DNA of 57,047 nucleotides from NCBI GenBank assembly GCA_013215565.1, contig JABSQV010000060.1, forward strand, positions 1-57,047, given 5' to 3'. Positions 1 through 7,636 of the stretch are shown piece after piece. The DNA comes from Myxococcales bacterium. Lineage in GTDB: Bacteria; Myxococcota_A; UBA9160; SZUA-336. Made by a program: the position numbers and the translations under genes. The notes under the pieces are model-generated. The model saw only the letters and a program-made list of their open reading frames with translations. It did not search any database and had not been told where the DNA came from. The first letter of the stretch is position 1, and every line of letters begins with the position of its first letter.

Positions 1-299
1 AGCACCAGCAGAAAGAGCATGCCCGAGATCAACACCAGCATCGAGAACATGCGCCCGAGGTCCGTGTGGAAGGTGATGTCTCCGAACCCGAGCGTCGACA
101 TCACCGTGAGGGTCCAGTAGAACCCGGTGAGCCAGGTGTGTTGCTGGCCCTCGCGCTCCATCAGCACGTGGAACAGCATCGAGTAGCACGAGATGATGGC
201 CAGCAGGATCAGCAGGAAGCGAACCAGGATCTTCAGGTTGCGACGGCTGGCGCCGCCGCGAATCAGCTTGATCAGCTGTAGCGGAAGAATCTTGGACAT
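1..299 (-). CDS. Two-TM potassium channel (3' end cut by window edge)
   Basis: Ion channel of the inner membrane. Reading the minus strand from the ATG at 299 gives about 100 residues with no stop before the window edge, so the C-terminus lies outside. A hydrophobic helix (about residues 25-46) is followed by a pore helix and the potassium selectivity filter TLGFGD (residues 69-74), then a second hydrophobic helix from about residue 83. This TM1-P-TM2 order is that of KcsA/MthK-type channels; a ligand-binding RCK/TrkA domain could follow but cannot be seen. The filter motif makes K+ selectivity likely. The gene is on the same strand as the upstream CMD-family gene, but 240 bp separate them, so it may have its own promoter. 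Confidence 0.85.
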   Translation of the reverse strand, partial: MSKILPLQLIKLIRGGASRRNLKILVRFLLILLAIISCYSMLFHVLMEREGQQHTWLTGFYWTLTVMSTLGFGDITFHTDLGRMFSMLVLISGMLFLLV

Positions 300-539
300 G
301 AGCTTGAAGCCAGGGTAGGACGATTTCGCACCCGGGTCGCTTCGTCACCTGCAGAGATCGGCGATTGGGAGTGCCTGGATCGCGACGGTGGCGGGACCGG
401 GCCCGCAACCTCACGTGGCGCGGCCCCGCTGGCCCCGGGCTGGCGGGACTCCCGGGGTGTAGGAATCTGGCTGCACCCCGCTCTCGCTTTCGGGCGGCGC
501 TTCCGCGCCGGACTGGGACGTGCCGCAGCTACGCGGGGC

Positions 540-1040
540 TCAGACCTCGGGGACGTAAATCTCACCCGCGGCCCGGTGTCCGCCGGCGATCACGAGCAGA
601 CGGCCGAGCGCCAGGTACTGGCTGACCATCATCCCTAGCTCTGCGATCTCGGCATCGCTGAAATGCTCGCGAAGCTCAGCCTTGAAGGCTGCGTCGACCG
701 ACTGGAAGTCCGTCGCGAGCTTCTCGGCAAAGCGCACCGCAAGCGCGTCCCGGGGGTCGAGTTTGCGCTCGGCCTCGGGAAGGTGGATCTGGGCGATGGT
801 TTCTTCGTCGAGTCCCTGACGCGTCGCCGACGCGTAGCGAGCGAAGCGTCAGGTGTCGCAATCGTTGAGCGCCGCGACCTTGAGCCGCGCCAGTTCCTTG
901 ATCCGGCAGGGCACGACCCCTGCCTGGTGGCCGGGTCGGAAGAACGCGAAATAGCGCGCGAAGTGCTCGGGGATGAGCGCCGCCAGGTCGAGGCGGTCGG
1001 CATCGGGAGCGCTGCCGGTGGTCGGTTCGCTGCTGGCCAT
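540..1040 (-). CDS. AhpD/carboxymuconolactone decarboxylase-family protein, probable selenoprotein (Sec at TGA 849-851)
   Basis: 166 codons if the in-frame TGA at 849-851 (codon 64) is decoded. AhpD-like proteins use a CxxC pair for peroxide or disulfide chemistry. Here the N-terminal part ends RLKVAALNDCDT, then TGA, and the frame continues RFARYA and through the normal second half of the domain (EKLATDF, FSDAEIAELGMMVSQYLALGRLL) to a proper stop at 540. The TGA therefore sits on the second cysteine of CxxC, giving C61-D-T-U64. AhpD-like selenoproteins with Sec replacing a motif cysteine are known. A stable hairpin follows the TGA (separate entry). The ATG at 1040 has a strong AAGGAGG site. 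The gene lies 46 bp after the P450 gene, probably in one operon. The alternative is a nonsense mutation or sequencing error. Sec machinery is not in this window. Confidence 0.75.
819..835 (-). promoter_or_regulatory. Candidate bacterial SECIS hairpin
   Basis: On the minus strand, starting 13 nt after the TGA at 849-851, ACGCGTC and GACGCGT form a perfect 7-bp stem around a 3-nt GGC loop. Two more pairs are possible below a bulged C. The loop starts 20 nt after the TGA and has G at its first positions, as bacterial SECIS elements usually do. A different fold pairs TGACGC (846-851) with GCGTCA (817-822). This is judged by eye, with no folding energy computed. Confidence 0.6.
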
Positions 1041-1086
1041 GGTGCCTCCTTGGATCGGAGCAGCATACGGGATCTGCTCGGGCCCT

Positions 1087-2433
1087 TCAGGCGTCGAAAA
1101 GCACCGGCAGCGTGGCCGGTCCGCGTACGAGGAAGGAGCCGTGGCGCTCCACCTCGTCGATGCGAAGCGAGAGCCCGCGCAGTCGCGTCAGGATCATCTC
1201 GAGCGCGATCCTGCCTTCGAGCCGTGCGAGCGATGCCCCGATACAGAAGTGGTTGCCCAGGCCAAAGGCCAGGTGGGCGGGGGTCGGCCGGTCGATGTCG
1301 AAGCGCTCGGAGTCTTCAAACTGCGCTGCGTCGCGATTTCCGGAGGCGAGCAGGACCGCGACGATCGAGCCTCGCGGGATCGAAATGCCGCCGACCTCGC
1401 TGTCCTGCATCGCCAGGCGCGCGGTCAGCTGGATCGGGGAGTCGTAGCGGAGCGTCTCCTCGATGAGCCTGCCGACGAGTTCCGGATGACGCTGCACGCG
1501 TTCCAGTTGGTCGGGATGTCGCAGCAGTGCGAGCACGGCATTTCCGATCAGGTTCGTCGTCGTCTCAGAACCGGCCGCCAGCAGCAGGCTCGCGAACGAG
1601 ATCACCTGCTCCGGCTCCAGAATCCCCTCGCCCTCGCCGGAGTGGATCAGGGTCGAGATTAGATCCTCTTGCGGGTTCCTGCGCCGCTCGGAGATCACCT
1701 CGCCCATGTAGCTGCGGAACTCGCGAAAGAGCTCGAGGTTGCCGCCGAATTCCCCGCCCCCTCCGGGTCGGGTCGAGCCGACGATCAAAGCGGTCGACCA
1801 GCGCTTGAAGTCGTCCCGGCGGTCAGGATCGAGGCCGAGCAGGTCGGCGATCACGCTGACGGGCAGGGGATTGGCGAACTCTTCCATCAGGTCGCAGTGA
1901 CCCCGGTCCCCGAAGCGCGCGAAGAGTTCTTCGGCGTTCTTGCGGATCTGCGGCTCGAGCTCGGAAATGCGCCGCGGTGTGAAGCCGCGGCTCACGATGC
2001 TGCGCTGGCGCGTGTGCTCGGGCGGGTCGTGCGCGATCAGCGAGCCGCTGGTGGGCGCGATGTCGCCCTCGGCATTCAGGACCTGGACCTGGCTTCCCCC
2101 CATCACCTCTGACGAGAAAAGCTCGGGGTGCTTGAGGACGTAAGAAGCCTCGGCATAACGCGAGACCGTGTAGACACGAGCGCGAAAGCCGGGGCCGCGC
2201 TCCGAGCCCGGCCGCGAACGCCGCGCGCGTGCACGCTGCCGGAGCATGCGGAAGCTGTCGCGCAGACGCGTCCCCTGCTGCCGCTGCATCCGGATCGCGG
2301 TCACGACCAGGGCCAGGATCTGGCGCGGCCCGATCCGGACGCGATCTACCGCGCCCTGGCTTCGCAAGCGCGCGTAGGTCGGATAGGGATCGCGTACGAA
2401 GTCAGGCTCGAAGGGGTTGAACGCAGTCGCCAT
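1087..2433 (-). CDS. Cytochrome P450
   Basis: Heme-thiolate monooxygenase, 448 residues from the ATG at 2433, which has GGGAG 7 nt upstream; an earlier in-frame start at 2493 lacks this. Visible motifs are the I-helix AAGSET (residues 286-291), the ExxR motif EETLR (about 325-329) and the heme loop FGLGNHFCIG with the thiolate Cys397. It is a soluble bacterial CYP without a membrane anchor. Between the N-terminal DPYPTYARLRSQG and the VYTVSRYAEA strand there is an extra stretch of about 55 Arg- and Gln-rich residues that most bacterial P450s lack, which explains the length over ~400. The substrate cannot be told; steroid, fatty acid or terpenoid are all possible. It is probably cotranscribed with the CMD-family gene downstream. 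Redox partners are not in the window. Confidence 0.93.
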   Translation of the reverse strand: MATAFNPFEPDFVRDPYPTYARLRSQGAVDRVRIGPRQILALVVTAIRMQRQQGTRLRDSFRMLRQRARARRSRPGSERGPGFRARVYTVSRYAEASYVLKHPELFSSEVMGGSQVQVLNAEGDIAPTSGSLIAHDPPEHTRQRSIVSRGFTPRRISELEPQIRKNAEELFARFGDRGHCDLMEEFANPLPVSVIADLLGLDPDRRDDFKRWSTALIVGSTRPGGGGEFGGNLELFREFRSYMGEVISERRRNPQEDLISTLIHSGEGEGILEPEQVISFASLLLAAGSETTTNLIGNAVLALLRHPDQLERVQRHPELVGRLIEETLRYDSPIQLTARLAMQDSEVGGISIPRGSIVAVLLASGNRDAAQFEDSERFDIDRPTPAHLAFGLGNHFCIGASLARLEGRIALEMILTRLRGLSLRIDEVERHGSFLVRGPATLPVLFDA

Positions 2434-2643
2434 GATCGAACTCCCAGCCGGTGAACCGTATCTGAATCCCGCGCATAGCGCGAATGCCTGCACGCCGGGG
2501 GTTCTGTCGTCGGGGCCCGGCCGTGGGCGGTGTGTCTCCCGGCGGATTGCCCTCGAAGCTCCCGCGCCGTCCGCTTCCGGGTGCCGCGGAAATTAGCCCC
2601 GTGGTACCGTGCCGGGCCCCTCGAAGTGCCATTGGAGGACCCT

Positions 2644-4677
2644 GTGCGATTTAGATGGATCGGTGCAGTTCTGCTTCTCTTTGGAGCCGGGGTCGCGGGA
2701 CCGGCCACCGGCGCGGAGCCCTTCGGCTACACCGAAGCGCGCGCGCGCTGCGCGGATCGCGCACCCGAACGGCAGGCCTTCTTCGGCGAACTCCACGTGC
2801 ACACCCGTCACTCCTTCGACGCGAACCTCTGGAAGGTGCGCGGGACGCCGGAAGACGCGTATTCCTTTGCGAAGGGAGAGCCGCTCGGGCTGGCGCCGTA
2901 CACGGCCGATGGCAAGCCGACCCGAAGCATTCGTCTCGAACGTCCGCTCGACTTTGCGGCCGTGACCGATCACGCGATTTTCCTGGGACCGGTATCGCTC
3001 TGCACGACTGAGGGATCGGTCGTGTACGACTCGCCGCGTTGCCGGATCTTCCGTGGCGAAATTCCGCCGCCGCCCGGGTCACCGGCGATGATGGGCCCGC
3101 TCGCCGGGCTGCTCGCGGCTCCGCCGCCTGCCCCCGACGGGACCCAGGCGGGGGCGGCCGCGTCCCATGAAGGCAGTCCGGGCCAGCGCGTCCCGCCGGG
3201 GCTGGTGCTGAACGAGGCCCCGGAACTCTGCGGGCCGGGCGGCAGTGACTGCCGACGCGCGGTCGAGAGCGTGTGGCGCGACATCAAAGCGGCCGCCGAG
3301 CACCACTACGACCGCTCCCCGGCCTGCAGCTTTACGACCTTTCACGCCTACGAGTACACGGCGACGCCCGAACTCTCGAAGGTGCACCGGAACGTGATTT
3401 TCCGGAATGCGCAGACGCTCGCGCTGCCGATCTCGGCGATCGATGAGCCCGACTCCGCAAAACTCTTACGCCGGCTGAAGGACGAGTGTGCGGCGATCGA
3501 GGGTTGCGAGGTGCTCGCGATCCCGCACAACTCGAACCTGTCGAACGGCCGCATGTTCAGCGTGGCGTATCGCGACCAGCCGCTCGAGCTGCAGCGGGCC
3601 CAGGCGGCGCTGCGTGCGGAGCTCGAGCCGATCGCCGAGATCAGCCAGATCAAGGGCGATTCGGAGTGTAAGAACGGCATGTGGGGCGTGGCCGGTGCAC
3701 CGGACGAACTCTGCGACTACGAGAAGATCCGCGGCGAGGTCGAGGACTGCCAGGAGGGTACGGGGGCCGGCGCGCTTGCCGGACAGGGCTGCCAGTCCCG
3801 TTTGGACTTCGTCCGGTATGCTTTGATCGAGGGGCTGCGTGAAGCCGAGCGCATCGGCGTGAATCCCTACAAGCTCGGGATCGTCGCGGCGACCGACGCG
3901 CACGATGCAAACCCCGGAGACGTAAACGAGACCTCCTACGAGGGCTGGCGGGGCGCGAGCGACGCAAGTCCCACGCAGCGGCTCTCCTCCGAAGGCCGCG
4001 GACTTCTCGCGATTCGCAACAACCCGGGCGGGCTCGCGGGGGTCTGGGCCGAGGAGAACTCGCGCGACGCGCTATTCGCGGCGATGCAGCGCCGCGAGAC
4101 CTTCGGGACCAGCGGACCGCGCATGACCGCGCGCTTCTTCGCCGGCTGGGGGCTGCCGAAGGACCTGTGTGGGAATGCCGGGCTCGTGAAGCAGGGCTAC
4201 GCACGGGGGGTGCCGATGGGCGGGGACCTGCCACCTCAACCGGACGACGCGCGCGCACCCAGCTTCGTGGTGTCGGCTCTGCGCGATCCCGGTACGGCCG
4301 CGGCGCCGGGCCAGAAGCTGCAACGCGCGCAGATCGTAAAAGGCTGGGTGGGCGCCGATGGTCTCTTCCACCAGAGCGTGGTCGATGTCGCGGGCGGAGA
4401 CAACGGGGCGAGCGTCGACCCGGCGACCTGCCACGTGAGCGGTCCCGGATACGACGCGCTCTGCGGCGTCTGGACCGATCCCGACTTCGATCCCAAGCGG
4501 CGCGCCGTGTACTACTCGCGGGTCGTCGAGAACCCGAGCTGCCGCTGGAGTACGCTGACCTGCAACGCGCTGCCCGCCGCGGAGCGACCGCCCGAGTGCG
4601 CGAGCGCGGAAACTCCCAGGACCGTGCAGGAACGGCTCTGGACCTCGCCGATCTGGTACACGCCGAGCGGCGTTTAG
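2644..4677 (+). CDS. DUF3604 protein, exported, PHP-like predicted metal hydrolase
   Basis: 677 residues from the GTG at 2644, chosen because GGAGG lies just upstream and the product then begins with a signal peptide (hydrophobic WIGAVLLLFGAGVAGP, cleavage near ATGAEP). The mature protein opens with ELHVHTRHSFDA (His51, His53), the metal-binding signature shared by PHP-superfamily hydrolases. Further candidate metal ligands are in AVTDHA and VAATDAHDAN. DUF3604 proteins are widespread in marine and soil bacteria; their substrate is not established. Several Cys pairs suggest disulfides in the periplasm. It is the first gene of a three-gene set with a PpiC-type isomerase and a HupE/UreJ protein. 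The P450 gene is transcribed divergently from the same 210-bp gap. Confidence 0.88.
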   Translation: MRFRWIGAVLLLFGAGVAGPATGAEPFGYTEARARCADRAPERQAFFGELHVHTRHSFDANLWKVRGTPEDAYSFAKGEPLGLAPYTADGKPTRSIRLERPLDFAAVTDHAIFLGPVSLCTTEGSVVYDSPRCRIFRGEIPPPPGSPAMMGPLAGLLAAPPPAPDGTQAGAAASHEGSPGQRVPPGLVLNEAPELCGPGGSDCRRAVESVWRDIKAAAEHHYDRSPACSFTTFHAYEYTATPELSKVHRNVIFRNAQTLALPISAIDEPDSAKLLRRLKDECAAIEGCEVLAIPHNSNLSNGRMFSVAYRDQPLELQRAQAALRAELEPIAEISQIKGDSECKNGMWGVAGAPDELCDYEKIRGEVEDCQEGTGAGALAGQGCQSRLDFVRYALIEGLREAERIGVNPYKLGIVAATDAHDANPGDVNETSYEGWRGASDASPTQRLSSEGRGLLAIRNNPGGLAGVWAEENSRDALFAAMQRRETFGTSGPRMTARFFAGWGLPKDLCGNAGLVKQGYARGVPMGGDLPPQPDDARAPSFVVSALRDPGTAAAPGQKLQRAQIVKGWVGADGLFHQSVVDVAGGDNGASVDPATCHVSGPGYDALCGVWTDPDFDPKRRAVYYSRVVENPSCRWSTLTCNALPAAERPPECASAETPRTVQERLWTSPIWYTPSGV

Positions 4678-4683
4678 CTCGGT

Positions 4684-5643
4684 GTGAAGCGAGCGTCCGT
4701 TCGTACGCGATTGTTTCGGACGCCGGTGCTGCACTTCGCGCTGTTCGGCGGCCTGCTGTTTGCGCTGGTACGGGGCCTGGCACCGACTCCGGTCCCGGAG
4801 TTGCGGATCCCGGCGGAGCGGATCTCAGCGCTCGAGCAGAAGTTCACGCGTCGAACCGGCCGCGCCGCGAATGCGGAGGAGCGAGCCGGGCTGGTGCGCA
4901 TGGCGGTCGAAGCCGAGCTCTGGGTGAGTGAGGCGCACGCGCTGGGACTGGTCGAGACCGATCCCGTGGTCCAGCGGCGGCTGGTACAGATCGCGCGCTT
5001 TTTGGATGCATCGTTGGCGGATGACGCGAGTGCGCTCGAAGCCGCGCGCGAACTTGGCCTGAACTGGAGCGATCCCGTGGTCCGGCGCAGGCTGATCGAG
5101 CGCATGCGCGGCGCGGTGCGCGCGCGGGCGCGCGCGCAGCCGGTCGCTGCGGACGAACTCGCGCGCCAGTTCGAGGAGCAAGCGAGCCGCTACCAGCAGC
5201 CCGAACGCTCTCGGATCAGCCACGTGTTCTTCTCGCGGGACCGGCACGGGAAAGCGCTGGCTGCGCGGGCCGCCCGCGAGCTCGAGCGCCTGCGCGCGTC
5301 CGGGCTCGCGGCGGCGGCCGCGGTTGGCCGCGGCGACCCCTTCGTGCACGGACAGCGGCTCGGGCCCCGCTCGCTTTCCGGGCTCGAGGCGCGCTTCGGG
5401 CCCGGGTTCGCCCGCGAGATCGGGGCACTGCCGGTGGGACGCTGGCTGGGCCCTGTCGCCTCGGCCTACGGCGTGCACCTGGTGTTCATCGAAGCCCGGA
5501 TCCCGTCCGCGCGGCCCGCGCTTTCCGAGGTGGAGACACGGGTGCGTGAGGACCTGCTGCGCGTGCGCGAACGCGAGGCGCTGGGACGCGTGGTCGAAGA
5601 ACTGCTCGGCGGTTACCGCGTGCGCGTGGAGCCCGGCGCGTGA
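4684..5643 (+). CDS. PpiC-type peptidyl-prolyl cis-trans isomerase, membrane-anchored
   Basis: 319 residues from a GTG 6 nt after the DUF3604 stop. An N-terminal hydrophobic segment (about residues 14-30, LHFALFGGLLFALV) should anchor it in the inner membrane with the rest in the periplasm. Residues ~30-160 look like a SurA/PpiD-like helical region. Residues ~172-290 look like a parvulin domain, with SHVFFSRD, GDPFVHG and the C-terminal strand ASAYGVHLVFIEAR. Parvulins isomerise prolyl bonds or act as chaperones for exported proteins. The position inside the operon suggests it helps fold the DUF3604 protein or the HupE partner. That role is inferred from context only. Confidence 0.85.
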   Translation: MKRASVRTRLFRTPVLHFALFGGLLFALVRGLAPTPVPELRIPAERISALEQKFTRRTGRAANAEERAGLVRMAVEAELWVSEAHALGLVETDPVVQRRLVQIARFLDASLADDASALEAARELGLNWSDPVVRRRLIERMRGAVRARARAQPVAADELARQFEEQASRYQQPERSRISHVFFSRDRHGKALAARAARELERLRASGLAAAAAVGRGDPFVHGQRLGPRSLSGLEARFGPGFAREIGALPVGRWLGPVASAYGVHLVFIEARIPSARPALSEVETRVREDLLRVREREALGRVVEELLGGYRVRVEPGA

Positions 5644-6626
5644 GCGGCGCTTCGCGGCTCGCGCTCGCGGCGCTGGCGGCACTGCTCCCCGGCGGGGCCG
5701 CCGCGCATCCGCTCGCGCCCTCGCTGCTCGAACTCGAGGTCGGCGAGCAGCGGACGCAGGTCACGCTCAAGACGCCGCTGCAGCAGCCGCCCGAAGGCCC
5801 GGTCGAGCCGATCCTGCCCCCGGCGTGCACGCGGGTCGGACCCCCGCTGCGCAGCCAGCAAGGGACTGGCGCCGTGCTGCGCTTCGAAATCGACTGTGGC
5901 CGCGCCGCCCTGATCGGCCAACGGGTGGGCCTCGCGCGTCTGTCGGAGACGGGGACCACCGGGCTGGTGCGGGTGACGGTCGCGGGCGTTCCGGTGGTAC
6001 GCCAGGTCGTGAACGGCGCGCGCTCGACACTGGTGATCCCCGCGCAGCCGAGCGCCGTGGCTACCGTGCGCTCCTACCTGGAGCTGGGTGCCGAGCACAT
6101 CCTGTTCGGGTTCGACCACCTGCTGTTCGTGGCGGGTCTGCTGCTGCTGATCCGCAGCCGGCGTGCGCTGGTCGCGACGATCACGGCGTTTACGCTCGGT
6201 CACAGCCTGACGCTGGCGCTGGCGGTGTTCACGCAGGTGAGGCTGCCCGTGCGCTGGATCGAAGTCGCGATCGCGGCCAGCCTGGTCTGGCTGGCCTCCG
6301 AGGCCCTGGCATTCCGGTCCGGGGACGCGCGTGGTGCGTGGCGCCGGCCCGGGGGGATCGCGGTGGGCTTCGGCCTGCTGCACGGGCTGGGATTCGCGGC
6401 GGCGCTACGGAACCTGGGCCTGCCGCACGCGGACATCCCGCTGGCGCTCGCGGCCTTCAACGTCGGGATCGAACTCGGCCAGCTCGCGTTCGTGGCCGGG
6501 GTGCTGCTGGTGGTCGCCGGGGTCGCACGCATCCACGCCTGGCCCAGGCTCGCGCCGACCGCGGCCGCGTACCTGATCGGGATCCTGGGGGTCTACTGGA
6601 TGCTCGAGCGAGCGCTTCCGGGTTAG
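5640..6626 (+). CDS. HupE/UreJ-family membrane protein
   Basis: 328 residues; the GTG at 5640 overlaps the end of the preceding gene by 4 nt (GTGA), so the two are translationally coupled. A signal peptide is followed by a soluble exported domain of about 115 residues. From about residue 145 there are six or seven membrane helices with the family's His/Asp-rich signature (EHILFGFDHLLF, FTLGHSLTLALA, FGLLHGLGFAAAL). HupE/UreJ proteins are small metal (Ni/Co-type) permeases or their relatives. This long version with an N-terminal extracytoplasmic domain belongs to the HupE/UreJ_2 branch, whose cargo is not established. The operon might supply metal to the PHP-like DUF3604 enzyme, but that is speculation. 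Confidence 0.88.
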   Translation: MSGASRLALAALAALLPGGAAAHPLAPSLLELEVGEQRTQVTLKTPLQQPPEGPVEPILPPACTRVGPPLRSQQGTGAVLRFEIDCGRAALIGQRVGLARLSETGTTGLVRVTVAGVPVVRQVVNGARSTLVIPAQPSAVATVRSYLELGAEHILFGFDHLLFVAGLLLLIRSRRALVATITAFTLGHSLTLALAVFTQVRLPVRWIEVAIAASLVWLASEALAFRSGDARGAWRRPGGIAVGFGLLHGLGFAAALRNLGLPHADIPLALAAFNVGIELGQLAFVAGVLLVVAGVARIHAWPRLAPTAAAYLIGILGVYWMLERALPG

Positions 6627-6641
6627 CCCGGTCCGCGCCGG

Positions 6642-6735
6642 GGTTGGATCCGGCGCGCACAAACGAGACCGCCCCCGGAGACCGCGAGGACCTCCGCGGG
6701 CGGAAGATTCCAGCCCGGGGACCAGGCCGGTCCCC
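6642..6735 (+). repeat. Double-hairpin intergenic repeat, copy 1
   Basis: About 93 bp that recur at 7496-7588 in the same orientation with roughly 93 percent identity by eye. It holds two hairpins: CCGCCCCCGGAG (6669-6680) with CTCCGCGGGCGG (6692-6703, one mismatch), and GGGGACC (6717-6723) with GGTCCCC (6729-6735). It sits between the convergent ends of the HupE gene and the 6812-7333 gene, where it could act as a terminator. Confidence 0.8.
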
Positions 6736-6811
6736 CTCGTGGAACCTGACGTCGGGCCCGGAAGCCCGCTTTGTTTTCCGGTCCTCGGCCGATGATGACC
6801 CTCGGACGAGC

Positions 6812-7333
6812 CTAATTCTCCGCCGGAGCCGCGGGCGCGGCTGTCCCTGAGGCTTCAAGTTTCGCGAGCGCCGTACGCACCGCCTCGATCGACGCCAGTT
6901 GCTCGATCCGGGTGATCCTCAACTCGTCGAGGACGAGCAGGGTCGGCTGTTTCTCGTGGGACGGGAAGTCACGCGTGAGCGAACCGCTCTGATCGACTCC
7001 TATGGTGTACCCTCGCTTGCGCAGCAGCGGGATCGCGACATACTTGCGAATCAGCTCCGGCATCCCGCTCATGTCGGCTACGTAGACCGCGCCGGCACCC
7101 GTGAGTTGGGCCGAACCCTGATCGGCGAGGGCGCGTTTCATGACCTCGGCGGACACCTTGTCGCGTACGAACAGGATCGCGCGTATGGAACCATCGACGG
7201 CGAGCGGCTTTCCGAACTGATCGTCGACCGAGAATGCGCCGATTTGGCTGCCCACCTCGACGGTCTCGGCCGACCCGGCCGCGGGAACACAGAGCAACAC
7301 CGCGACGAGCATGACTTTTCGGGCCAGGTTCAT
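6812..7333 (-). CDS. Exported thioredoxin-fold-like protein without cysteines
   Basis: 173 residues from the ATG at 7333, chosen because translation then starts with a clean signal peptide (MNLARKVMLVAVLLCVPAAG, cleavage near SAE). The mature chain has the order expected of a thioredoxin-like fold: VGSQIGAFSVDDQFG, a strand AILFVRD where CxxC would lie, VYVADMSGMP, and a late PTLLVLDE strand. It has no Cys after the signal peptide, so it cannot be a redox thioredoxin. Similar small exported proteins in proteobacteria are unnamed. It may be a binding or chaperone module. The C-terminus is an Ala/Pro-rich tail. Both sides of the gene carry a copy of the double-hairpin repeat. Confidence 0.75.
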   Translation of the reverse strand: MNLARKVMLVAVLLCVPAAGSAETVEVGSQIGAFSVDDQFGKPLAVDGSIRAILFVRDKVSAEVMKRALADQGSAQLTGAGAVYVADMSGMPELIRKYVAIPLLRKRGYTIGVDQSGSLTRDFPSHEKQPTLLVLDELRITRIEQLASIEAVRTALAKLEASGTAAPAAPAEN

Positions 7334-7495
7334 GTTGTCCTCAGCAGTTGGTTGTCGGCTCGCTGGTGGCGACGCTGACAAAATCCGAGCGTCGATCATT
7401 GAGCTTTCATCTCCTTCGGCGGATTTAGGGAGGGTCTTTAGCCCCGCGGCCGGCGCAGCCTACTCAGCCCGTCGCTGTAGTCATCGGTCCACAGT

Positions 7496-7591
7496 GGTTG
7501 GATTCGGCGCGCACAAACGAGACCGCCCCCGGAGACCGCGAGGATCTCCGGGGGCGGAAGAATCCATCCCGGGGACCAGCCGGTCCCCGGG
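7496..7591 (+). repeat. Double-hairpin intergenic repeat, copy 2
   Basis: Second copy of the 6642-6735 repeat, same orientation. The hairpins are perfect here: CCGCCCCCGGAGA (7523-7535) with TCTCCGGGGGCGG (7545-7557), a 13-bp stem, and CCCGGGGACC (7568-7577) with GGTCCCCGGG (7582-7591), a 10-bp stem with a 4-nt loop. It lies 45 bp past the stop of the peroxidase gene and upstream of the thioredoxin-like gene. It fills most of the ~300-base gap at 7334-7636, the rest of which shows nothing else. Confidence 0.82.
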
Positions 7592-7636
7592 ATGTACCAG
7601 CGCCTGCTGGCTCTGGCTTCTGTTCGGTTAGTTCAG

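Noticed and set aside
3650..4783. Long minus-strand Arg/Ser-rich frame opposite the DUF3604 gene
   Set aside because: Composition is that of a shadow frame and no family motif is present.
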